A DNA stretch of 23,650 bases from a virus: positions 1 through 23,650 of IMG/VR virus record IMGVR_UViG_3300046007_006128. One strand, given 5' to 3'. This document shows positions 13,528 through 20,600 of the stretch, piece after piece; position 1 is the first letter of the stretch; every line of letters starts with the position of its first letter. The position numbers and the translations under genes were made by a program. The notes under the pieces are model-generated. The model was given only the letters and a program-made list of their open reading frames with translations. It was not told the DNA's origin and made no database searches.

Positions 13528-13561
13528 TTGACTTCTGGGAAGTGTGTAACTTAGAATTACA
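13528..13561 (+). promoter_or_regulatory. Promoter with operator-like palindrome, copy C
   Basis: TTGACT (13528-13533), an 18-base spacer, and TAGAAT (13552-13557) match sigma70 boxes at 5 of 6 positions each. The palindrome TGTAACTTAGAATTACA (13545-13561), with perfect 5-bp arms TGTAA and TTACA, covers the -10 box, so a bound repressor would block polymerase. It serves the gene at 13613. The leader holds AAAGCGAATAG followed by GAAAGCGAG. Confidence 0.6.
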
Positions 13562-13612
13562 TTACTGCATCAAGCAGGTAACCCAAAAGCGAATAGAAAG
13601 CGAGAAACAAAA

Positions 13613-13864
13613 ATGAATTTAGTCAAGGTAACCAAAGTCTCAGCAGGTCGATACAACATCGACGTAAATGGTCTGTCGTTTTTCCTCGAAGACTCTCATC
13701 CCGAATATTGTGGCTGCGCGAGAGTCGAGTCGTGGGTTCTCTGGAACGCAAACGATTTAGAAATCATGCGGTTCGATACAAAAAAATACGCAATCCAAGC
13801 GTTCAAAGATTGGACACCAGAATTGATTGCTGAAATGGGTAATCGCAAATATTTCGGTTATTGA
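13613..13864 (+). CDS. Small hypothetical protein
   Basis: This 83-residue protein starts MNLVKVTKVSAGRYNIDVNG and is strand-rich, with a Cys pair (EYCGCARVESWVLW) and a C-terminal helix (TPELIAEMGNRKYFGY). The start is supported by promoter C 56 bases upstream and by the purine-rich leader; there is no classic Shine-Dalgarno. No family recognised. It is first in a run of small genes (13613-15231) before the terminase genes. Confidence 0.6.
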   Translation: MNLVKVTKVSAGRYNIDVNGLSFFLEDSHPEYCGCARVESWVLWNANDLEIMRFDTKKYAIQAFKDWTPELIAEMGNRKYFGY

Positions 13865-13898
13865 TCAACAGCGCTTAAACCATATTAAGGAGATAAAA

Positions 13899-14102
13899 AT
13901 GAAAAAAGTTTATGAGGTTTATGTTTACGAAGATCGCGGATGCTTTGTTGCTGAAACACCCGCAATTTGTATCAACACCAACATAAAAGAGCTTCAGGGC
14001 ACCCCGGTAGAGTTTTATGACAATTCCCGTAATGGTGTTATCCAGCAGGTTTTAAAAGAGCTGAAGGCAAGAGGCCATAGCGGTGTTTTACGGGTTATGT
14101 AA
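13899..14102 (+). CDS. Small hypothetical protein
   Basis: This 67-residue protein starts MKKVYEVYVYEDRGCFVAET. The ATG at 13899 has AAGGAG seven bases upstream, which decides it over longer frames. It looks like an alpha/beta unit (strands VYEVYVYED and VEFYDN, then the helix VIQQVLKELKARG). Unknown function; not recognised. The following hairpin (14108-14124) may stabilise or end its mRNA. Confidence 0.6.
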   Translation: MKKVYEVYVYEDRGCFVAETPAICINTNIKELQGTPVEFYDNSRNGVIQQVLKELKARGHSGVLRVM

Positions 14103-14107
14103 TTAAC

Positions 14108-14124
14108 GGGGCTTCGGCCCCTTT
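14108..14124 (+). terminator. UUCG hairpin, weak terminator or mRNA stabiliser
   Basis: GGGGC (14108-14112), loop TTCG, GCCCC (14117-14121), then only three T residues. The stable tetraloop forms readily, but the short T-run makes it a weak terminator. It lies between the stop at 14102 and the Shine-Dalgarno (CAGGAG) of the next gene. Confidence 0.45.
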
Positions 14125-14136
14125 CAGGAGACAATA

Positions 14137-14385
14137 ATGGAAGACCAAAACGCAGAACCAAAACGGATTGATCCGGAGCACGATGCGGTCATCACAAACG
14201 AGGTGGAGCAAATGCAGACCGTGCTGTACGTTTGGGATTCTCCAAACGAGATCAACATGAGCTATTCGCTCTATGATTTAGAGGACGGCAGCGTCTTAAA
14301 AAAAGCTGTCATCTACCTATCAACCGAGGAGGCCTCTGCTCTGGTGGATCTGCTGCAAAAGGCTTTAGTCCGGCAGGGAGACTAA
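14137..14385 (+). CDS. Small acidic hypothetical protein
   Basis: This 82-residue acidic protein has an ATG at 14137 with CAGGAG upstream. The N-terminus is polar; then come strands (QTVLYVWDSPNEINMSYSLY, KKAVIYLSTEE) and a helix (ASALVDLLQKALVRQG). The 'YLSTEEASALVDLLQKAL' end resembles small antirestriction-type or regulatory proteins only superficially, so no function is assigned. It is one base before the next gene. Confidence 0.6.
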   Translation: MEDQNAEPKRIDPEHDAVITNEVEQMQTVLYVWDSPNEINMSYSLYDLEDGSVLKKAVIYLSTEEASALVDLLQKALVRQGD

Positions 14386-14386
14386 T

Positions 14387-14554
14387 ATGGCACTAGGATG
14401 GGTAGTAGTTAAATTCAACAAGAACGCAACCCCCGGGTTACCGGTTCCCACGGTAGCGTGGTTCGAGGAGAAGTTCGAGGCGCAGGAAGAGGCTGAGAGG
14501 CTTAACGAAACCGCCCCCGAGGGGGTCTTTTATGGATGGGAGAAAAACAGATGA
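14387..14554 (+). CDS. Small hypothetical protein
   Basis: A 55-residue gene read directly, starting MALGWVVVKFNKNATPGLPV and ending GVFYGWEKNR. ATG 14387 begins one base after the previous stop and the stop overlaps the next ATG by four bases (ATGA), an arrangement that supports it as a real gene. The core VPTVAWFEEKFEAQEEAERL is strand followed by charged helix. A terminator-like hairpin lies within its last codons (14513-14530). Confidence 0.6.
   Translation: MALGWVVVKFNKNATPGLPVPTVAWFEEKFEAQEEAERLNETAPEGVFYGWEKNR
14513..14530 (+). terminator. Terminator-like hairpin inside a coding region
   Basis: GCCCC (14513-14517), loop CGAG, GGGGT (14522-14526), followed by CTTTT. It is short and overlaps the codons for APEGVF of the 55-residue protein. 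If active it would attenuate rightward transcription before the next genes. It is at best a partial terminator. Confidence 0.3.
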
Positions 14555-14760
14555 CAGTCATTAAAATGCGCCGGCCGGTGGACTTTCACCAAGCCGCCAA
14601 CACAATGGCTAACGGCCACCTCGGGGGCTTTGCTGAGTCCTTGGCGCTCACTTGGTTTCGGGCTGACTCCCTGAACCGGGAGAAGATCCAGTCAACTTGG
14701 CCAGAGCTTTTTATTACCGCCTTCGAACTATTTGAGAACCGAGACAGAAACCATGGATGA
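14551..14760 (+). CDS. Small hypothetical protein
   Basis: This 69-residue protein starts MTVIKMRRPVDFHQAANTMA. ATG 14551 is chosen because of the ATGA overlap with the upstream stop and GGGAG nine bases before it; an ATG five codons earlier has neither. Mixed charge, helical C-terminal half (WFRADSLNREKIQSTWPELF). Not recognised. Confidence 0.6.
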   Translation: MTVIKMRRPVDFHQAANTMANGHLGGFAESLALTWFRADSLNREKIQSTWPELFITAFELFENRDRNHG

Positions 14761-14983
14761 GCTGACCGTGCATCCGGCCTATTGCGATTATCTTGCCCAC
14801 TTGATCTCTAAGCACTTGAAAGCCAACGACTACAACCGACTGATCGACTCTGTCGGGAAGGTTCGGTTTGACTTGGGCAAGGACGGGAGTATGCTATCCA
14901 CAACCAAGCGAATTACGGTGATTGATGTGCAGGGTAAGGCTTACACCATCACCATCGAAGAGGCTAAGAATAAGACAATTTAA
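14753..14983 (+). CDS. Small hypothetical protein
   Basis: This 76-residue protein starts MDELTVHPAYCDYLAHLISK. ATG 14753 overlaps the previous stop by eight bases. The first half is helical, the second strand-rich (KRITVIDVQGKAYTITIEE). Its stop (14981-14983) is the first three bases of the 11-bp tandem array that fills the gap to the next gene. Not recognised. Confidence 0.6.
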   Translation: MDELTVHPAYCDYLAHLISKHLKANDYNRLIDSVGKVRFDLGKDGSMLSTTKRITVIDVQGKAYTITIEEAKNKTI

Positions 14984-15024
14984 CCGACGGTTAACCGGCC
15001 GTTAACGGTTGGCTAACCGCCCGT
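14981..15024. repeat. Four tandem 11-bp repeats, array 3
   Basis: The units are TAACCGACGGT, TAACCGGCCGT, TAACGGTTGGC and TAACCGCCCGT, at 14981, 14992, 15003 and 15014, with exact 11-bp spacing. The array is non-coding apart from the first three bases, which are a stop codon. It runs up to the Shine-Dalgarno of the next gene. Units also read as overlapping short palindromes such as GGTTAACC. The consensus matches the arrays in the initiator gene. Confidence 0.75.
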
Positions 15025-15036
15025 TGAGAGGACAAA

Positions 15037-15231
15037 TTGAAGATAGATGACGGTAACAACTTGGGATCAAACGTAGCCCGCCTGACGATCCTGACTACCC
15101 AGCTCCAAAAGATGGCGGCTAACGGGGTAGACACGATAGGCATCCTGAGGGTCACGGTCCAGATGCAGGCCGAACTCGATCAGGTCCGGGCGTGGGTATT
15201 GCGGCAAGAAAGCAAGGAAGCAATGGCCTAA
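15037..15231 (+). CDS. Small helical hypothetical protein
   Basis: This 64-residue protein starts at TTG 15037, with AGAGG five bases upstream. It has KIDDGNNLGSNVARLTILTTQ, then helices (MQAELDQVRAWVLRQESKEA). No motif is recognised. Because the iteron-like array ends 12 bases before its start, the repeats could also control its expression. Confidence 0.55.
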   Translation: MKIDDGNNLGSNVARLTILTTQLQKMAANGVDTIGILRVTVQMQAELDQVRAWVLRQESKEAMA

Positions 15232-15387
15232 GACGCATGGGTGCTGCCAACAGTCGTCCGGTCCCCACCGGGGTAGCACCCAGCCGCCTTGGGAGCCAGA
15301 ACAAACGAATTTTCGGCAACGTGGGTTCGGTTGTTGTACACAACTGGCTCCCGCCAGAGTAGCGAGAAGTAAAGAGAGGCCGTATCA
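15232..15387. other. Non-coding gap before terS with inverted repeats
   Basis: This 156-base stretch has no convincing gene. It holds two inverted repeats: TGGGTGCT (15238-15245) with AGCACCCA (15275-15282), and GGGAGCCAG (15291-15299) with CTGGCTCCC (15344-15352). The second encloses GTTGTACACAAC and is followed by GCCA. A 41-codon frame (15237-15362) exists but has no suitably placed ribosome binding site. A position directly upstream of the terminase genes suits a packaging site (cos or pac) or a promoter leader; neither can be shown here. Confidence 0.4.
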
Positions 15388-16029
15388 TTGCCCGATATCA
15401 ATTTGATTGGAATAAGGGTGATGCCTGAAACAACTAAGAAGCCGAAAGCCCCGAAGGAGCAAGCCAACGGCTCAACCACTAGCTCAACGGATGGTTCAAC
15501 CATCGGCCAACCGCCGGTTCAAGACCCGCCAAAACAAAAGACCGGTCGCCCGACAGACTACAACCTAAAACTCGCCGCAGAGATCTGTACTCGTATATCT
15601 AACGGAGAAGCATTAAGACAGATCTGTATGAGGGAAGATATGCCGGTTCAGTCGGCTGTGTATGTGTGGTTGGCGCGTCATCCTGAATTCAAGGAGATGT
15701 ACACACGCGCACGGGAAGAACAGGCCGATACTTTGGCTGACGAGATTCAGGCTATTGCTGACGAAACGCCTGAGATGAACCCGATCTACACCAAGGACGG
15801 GGAGCTGATCCGCATCGAGCTGCACGGCGCCTATATCCAGTGGCAGAAGAACCGGATCGATGCCCGCAAATGGGTGGCCGCCAAGCTCAAGCCCCGGAAG
15901 TACGGTGACCGGGTGGAGCTGACCGGGGATAAAGACAACCCCCTGCACATCAACGCTCAGGTGGAGACCAAGACCCTCTTTTCGACCATCCTGCAGAACC
16001 TAGAGCTAAAGAAGCAGGCTCAGGAATGA
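15388..16029 (+). CDS. terS: Terminase small subunit (terS)
   Basis: A terminase small subunit of the Sf6 gp1-like HTH type, 213 residues from TTG 15388 (GAGAGG eight bases upstream) or 202 from ATG 15421. After a low-complexity Thr/Ser/Pro tract, GRPTDYNLKLAAEICTRIS begins the DNA-binding domain with the HTH LRQICMREDMPVQSAVYVWL, then HPEFKEMYTRAREEQADTL and DEIQAIADET. The ring-forming subunit recognises the packaging site and delivers DNA to TerL. The low-complexity tract is encoded by 11/12-bp repeats related to the other arrays. The next gene starts three bases after its stop. Confidence 0.88.
   Translation: MPDINLIGIRVMPETTKKPKAPKEQANGSTTSSTDGSTIGQPPVQDPPKQKTGRPTDYNLKLAAEICTRISNGEALRQICMREDMPVQSAVYVWLARHPEFKEMYTRAREEQADTLADEIQAIADETPEMNPIYTKDGELIRIELHGAYIQWQKNRIDARKWVAAKLKPRKYGDRVELTGDKDNPLHINAQVETKTLFSTILQNLELKKQAQE
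15466..15520. repeat. 11/12-bp repeats at the 5' end of terS, array 4
   Basis: Units beginning AAC at 15466, 15474, 15486, 15498 and 15509: an 8-base partial unit, then AACCACTAGCTC, AACGGATGGTTC, AACCATCGGCC and AACCGCCGGTTC. A 15-bp palindrome, GATGGTT-C-AACCATC (15490-15504), spans two units. The DNA is translated as a Thr/Ser/Pro-rich tract of TerS. It is less regular than array 3. Confidence 0.5.
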
Positions 16030-16032
16030 GGG

Positions 16033-17439
16033 ATGACTGATCTTGCTGAGTTGCTGGCCAACCCAGAGATTCAGGCCAAGTTCTCCATTTTGCCAGCCGA
16101 AGATCAGGCCGCATGGGCTTGGCGGGCTAACTGGCTCACTAAGGCCCATAAGCACCAGATTGTGCCGGCTGGGGATTGGTGGACGATATGGCTTATGCTC
16201 GCCGGCCGCGGTGCCGGCAAAACCCGGACGGCTGCGGAGCAAGTGGGGTGGTGGGCATGGCAGGAAGCAGGCACTCGCTGGCTGGTTGGAGCGCCCACCA
16301 GCTCAGATGTTCGGGCTACCTGTTTTGAGGGAGATTCAGGGCTCCTATCAGTTATACCCAGTTCACTTGTGGCAGATTACAACCGCGCCTTCCACGAGAT
16401 TAAATTGACTAATGGCAGCCTGATCAAGGGAATCCCTGCGTCTGAACCTGAGCGCTTCCGGGGGCCGCAGTTCCACGGGGCATGGCTAGATGAGCTGGCC
16501 GCTTGGGACTACCTCGATGAGGCGTGGGATCAGATCATGTTTTCCGTCCGGCTTGGCTCTAGAACCCGGATTATCGCCACCACAACCCCGCGGCCGAAGG
16601 ACTTGATCATCGATCTGGTCGGCCGGGATGGGGACGATGTAACGCTTACTACTGCGTCCACCTACGACAACCTAGCCAATCTGTCGCCCAACTTCCAGAA
16701 GCAGATCCTTCAGTACGAGGGAACCAAGCTGGGGCGGCAGGAGATCTACGCCGAGATCATCGACCCCGAAGAGTCGGGAATCGTTAAGCGGGAGATGTTC
16801 AAGCTCTGGCCGGCTGAGAAGCCCTTCCCGAAGTTCGACTTCATCCTTCAGTCCTATGACTGCGCCTATACCGAGAAGACCATCAACGATCCCACTGCCT
16901 GCACGACTTGGGGGATCTTCCAGCCCATGGACGGACCGACCGCGGTCATGCTGATAGACGCATGGCAGGACAGGCTCCAGTACCCCGACCTGCGGCCGAA
17001 GGTCATCGAGGAATACAAGGTGACCTACGGGGAGGGCAAAGACGGCAAGAAGGTTGACCTGATCCTTATTGAAGACAAAGCCTCGGGCATAAGTCTCATC
17101 CAAGACCTGCAGCGGGCGCGTCTGCCGGTGAGGGCATATAACCCCGGCCGGGCGGATAAGATCCAACGGCTATCGATTGTGGCCAACATCATCGCCCATA
17201 AGCGGGTCTACATCCCCGAGTCTATGGTTAAGAAAGGCTACGTCAGGGATTGGGCTGAGGGGTTCGTCAGTCAGATCTGCTCATTCCCAGAATCCACCCA
17301 TGACGACTTTGTCGATACCTGTACTCAGGCGCTGAGATACCTTAGAGATGCGGGGTTCCTTGACATAGACCCACCGGCAAGGGACGATGATGATTACGCC
17401 GAATTCAGACCTAAGCGCGTGAACCCTTATGCAGCGTAG
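16033..17439 (+). CDS. terL: Terminase large subunit (terL)
   Basis: A 468-residue packaging ATPase and nuclease. The N-terminal ATPase has Walker A GRGAGKT (58-64), Walker B AWLDEL with D153-E154, and the coupling motif IIATTTPRP (180-188). The C-terminal RNase H-like nuclease has D276 in SYDCAY, E347-D348-K349 in LIEDKASG, and D424-D425 in HDDFVDT. These match the Terminase_6/HK97-type large subunit. It pumps DNA into the prohead through the portal encoded downstream and cuts the concatemer. Start ATG 16033 follows a purine-rich GGAATGAGGG. Confidence 0.95.
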   Translation: MTDLAELLANPEIQAKFSILPAEDQAAWAWRANWLTKAHKHQIVPAGDWWTIWLMLAGRGAGKTRTAAEQVGWWAWQEAGTRWLVGAPTSSDVRATCFEGDSGLLSVIPSSLVADYNRAFHEIKLTNGSLIKGIPASEPERFRGPQFHGAWLDELAAWDYLDEAWDQIMFSVRLGSRTRIIATTTPRPKDLIIDLVGRDGDDVTLTTASTYDNLANLSPNFQKQILQYEGTKLGRQEIYAEIIDPEESGIVKREMFKLWPAEKPFPKFDFILQSYDCAYTEKTINDPTACTTWGIFQPMDGPTAVMLIDAWQDRLQYPDLRPKVIEEYKVTYGEGKDGKKVDLILIEDKASGISLIQDLQRARLPVRAYNPGRADKIQRLSIVANIIAHKRVYIPESMVKKGYVRDWAEGFVSQICSFPESTHDDFVDTCTQALRYLRDAGFLDIDPPARDDDDYAEFRPKRVNPYAA

Positions 17440-17617
17440 CCAACTGATGCTAACCCTTGACCGACTTCTCTCAAACGGCTGGATCGATGAAGCCTACGCA
17501 AAGAAGAAGGGGATCGGTCGTCTGCCGGCGCAAATCCATAGACTCAGGGCAAAGGGCTACACCATCTTGGCAATCCGTAACGGCAATAAGTCTAAGTATG
17601 TGATCGGGGAGCCCTGA
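17429..17617 (+). CDS. Small winged-helix DNA-binding protein
   Basis: This 62-residue protein starts MQRSQLMLTLDRLLSNGWID, overlapping terL by 11 bases; a second in-frame ATG at 17447 is possible. The pattern helix (LTLDRLLSNGWI), helix (GRLPAQIHRLRAKGYT) and a strand pair (ILAIRNGNKSKYVI) is that of a short winged helix, like small HTH proteins I recall next to terminases. The next gene begins at its stop (TGATG). It may bind the packaging region or regulate late genes. Confidence 0.65.
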   Translation: MQRSQLMLTLDRLLSNGWIDEAYAKKKGIGRLPAQIHRLRAKGYTILAIRNGNKSKYVIGEP

Positions 17618-20600
17618 TGCCAATTAAAGCAGCCCTAACGATTGGAGCTAAAGGCGCAGGCAAGGTAGCCAAGGCCACTGACCAAGAGGCTTTGGTTGAG
17701 GCGGCTAAGGCGGCGGATCGGGCGGCGGCTGGACGGCGGGCTGCAGATGTAGCTAAGGCGACAGAGCCGATGAAGATCTCCGAGGCGTTAGGTAACCTAA
17801 ACGTCGAGGGTAAGGGCAAATTAAAAGTCACCCAGTCCGACCGCACTAGAGTCGGCGGCGGGAATATCGGCGGCGCCATGTTCTCCGGTCTACAGCAGGT
17901 CGATCCGTTTTATGAGGGTTTGGTCTGGGGTGTCGGTGAAAAGGGCACAGCCAGCAAAATGATTGGCCAGTCCGATCCTTTTACATTTTGGTCAACCATC
18001 CTTGGCGCCGAAGACCAGTTGAAGTCAAACCCTCTGGTGTTCAATAAACTGCGTAAAGGTTTCACTGACGCCATGAAAGAGGGCAAGCTCACTAAAGAGC
18101 TTGAGAAGAAGATCAATCACAATCTGGCCCTGACCTTCGGGGAGGGTGCCGAGATCCGCGACCCGAAGATTTGGCAGAAGGCCGACACCTTTGAGAAACG
18201 GGCAGCTCTTGCAGACATTATGTTGGGCAAGGGCATCCCACCATCCAAGGGCGGCGTTGCATTAGGCGGTGAGAAGAGCGGCAAGGGCGTGATCTTCCGT
18301 CCGACTGATATTCTGAAACAGGAGACTGAGCCGCTTTTGTTACACCCAGAGCACGGTGGAGATGTCCCAACGTTTGCGGTTGGACCGCGGCTATTTAACC
18401 TTGAGGGAAATGTCGTTCACCGTCCAGACCTGCACCCGGGTTTCCCTTATCTTCTGACCGGCGAAGATACTGGCATGGTGTTTAAGCCCGGTGAGGCCGA
18501 GAAGATCATGCGGGATTATGCGCAGAGGCTGAAAGATCAAGGCAAGGCAAGGATCGGTTATTACGAGTGGACCTTGGGTGAAAAGGGTAAGGGCCTGCCG
18601 ACTCAAGACATCAACGAGGAATATCTCACCTACCTGCAAAAGCAGGGTATGGCCGAGGGCGGCCCAGTTGAGGATCAAGATCTGAGCCTAGAAGGCGTCA
18701 TAGCTGCCGGAGAAAAAGATCGTGAGGGTATTACGGATGAGGCACTGTTCTATCTAAACCAAGAATTGCGGGAAAAAATTAGTCAATTAAGGGCCGGTCA
18801 GATAGGCGGCTCTGAGCTTCAAAAGTTTTTTCCGAATTACAGCAGTTTTGAAATTGAACGGATGTTTGGTTTTACAGACACAGAGAGCGCAAAGAATCCA
18901 GAGATCACCAATCCGTCATCTAAAAGAGAAGAGTTTGAACGAACAATAGACATATCAAATGCGCTAAACAGAGAATTAGCGGAAGATCAAAGTCGTGGAT
19001 TGTGGTACCCAAACCTTGCCTCCCGTAAACGCAGGGGCGAAATATTTGCGCAAGGAGGATCTGTCGGATCACCCGAGGGCATCCCCTCGATGGTGTCAGA
19101 CCTAGAGGCGCAGTATCAGGCATATAAGGCCGGTGGTGCGGTCCAGATGCGGGACGGCGGCACACCGATTACGGATGAGATCAGCGGGATGTTGCCCGCC
19201 CTAGATCCGAATCAAGAGTCTTATGGAAGTCCGACCTTTGAGGCTACGAAATTCATCGCCTCGCAGATTCCTAAGGCTTTGGTCTCCCCGTTTGTCGGGG
19301 CTTACAAGACCGTTACTTCAGGGAAGTTTGGAACCCAAGAAGGTATCAAGGCAGGGGAAAAGGCTATGGAAGAGTTCATGCTTCCAAGCGGAGAGCTATC
19401 GCCTGAGGCCGCAGAGAAGGTCGGTCAGTTTGGTAAGTTTATGGAGGAGCTTGAGACCAAGTACAAGCTGCCCCCGATAATGCCCGAGGTGTTTGGGCCG
19501 GTTACGGGATCGCTGACGGGGATGGGGCCGCAAGCCCGATCCATCGCAGGTAAGGCAGGCACGGCCGTGAAAGAGGCGGTATCTGAAGTCCCGCCGCTAC
19601 CGGTTGGCCTATCGATTGAGCCGGTTGGTAAACCTATCGCAGAGGTAATCAAACCGGGCAAGGTAAAGGTGCCGGCTACGGATCTAGGCTTTTACTCCCC
19701 GATTGAAAAGGCTTTGGAGAACAGCCCCCGGAAAGCCGGTCCCGGCCAAGCCTTCATTAACGACATCATGAAGTTCAGCCCCAGCTCAGGCGAGCTTGAG
19801 GGAACGGGCATTATTGACTGGCTGAAGACCCAAAAGAATGTGACCAAGCAGGATGTGCTGGACTACCTAAGCGGCAATAAGATTGAGATTCAGGAGACCG
19901 TCCGGGGAACAATTCTTACTCCGGATGAGCGTCTGCGATTAAATGACATCAATCGGCTGATATCTAAAGGTGAATATGTTCCTCTAGAAGAAGAAAAATG
20001 GTTTGAGGCAACAAAAGCAAGACTGCAAGAGTTTAAAGAGCCAAAGTATGAAAGCGAAAATTTAATCCTTCCGGGCGGCAAGAACTATCGGGAGATCGTG
20101 CTGAGTTTGCCTGAAGTAAAAAATGCCCCGATTGATAGTGGAAAATCTGCGGCCACAATGTTGTTTGAGCGTGAAATGATGGAGAAATATGGCGGTCAAG
20201 ATTTTCCATCGGTATATCAAAAATTAACGCCCAATGAAATTGACAAGTACGATATGTATGTCCGAGAAGATATAAATAGCCGTAAAACCGAATCAATTTT
20301 GCAAGACAAGCGCAATAACTTCCAATCCTCCCACTTCCCCGAAAAAAACATCCTCGCCCATATGCGGACGCAGGATATGAACATCGGCGGCAAGAAGACT
20401 TTGGTTGTTGAAGAAATTCAATCGGATTGGCATCAGGAGGGGCGTGAAAAGGGTTACAAGCCAAACGATTTACAAAACATGAAATTGCCTAAAAATTATT
20501 CAGTAAAACAAGATGCAAGTTCAAACGAAAATCCTTATGCCGTATTTGATGAACAGGGAAATCCATTGACTGCTGGATTTCACAAAGATAAAGAATCTGC

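Noticed and set aside
15291-15356. tRNA gene
   Set aside because: A 7-bp acceptor-like stem, GCCA end and T-arm-like hairpin exist, but there is no D-arm, no proper anticodon stem, and the T-loop is not TTC-type.
15237-15362. 41-codon frame in the gap before terS
   Set aside because: No ribosome binding site at proper spacing (AGGAAG is 16 bases away), no recognisable protein, and it covers inverted repeats. Kept only as an alternative in the gap entry.
16672-17166. Long minus-strand frame opposite terL
   Set aside because: It is a shadow of the terL coding frame, with no ribosome binding site or recognisable domain. The same holds for minus-strand frames at 2355-2756, 15613-15948, 20033-20464 and 22319-22852.
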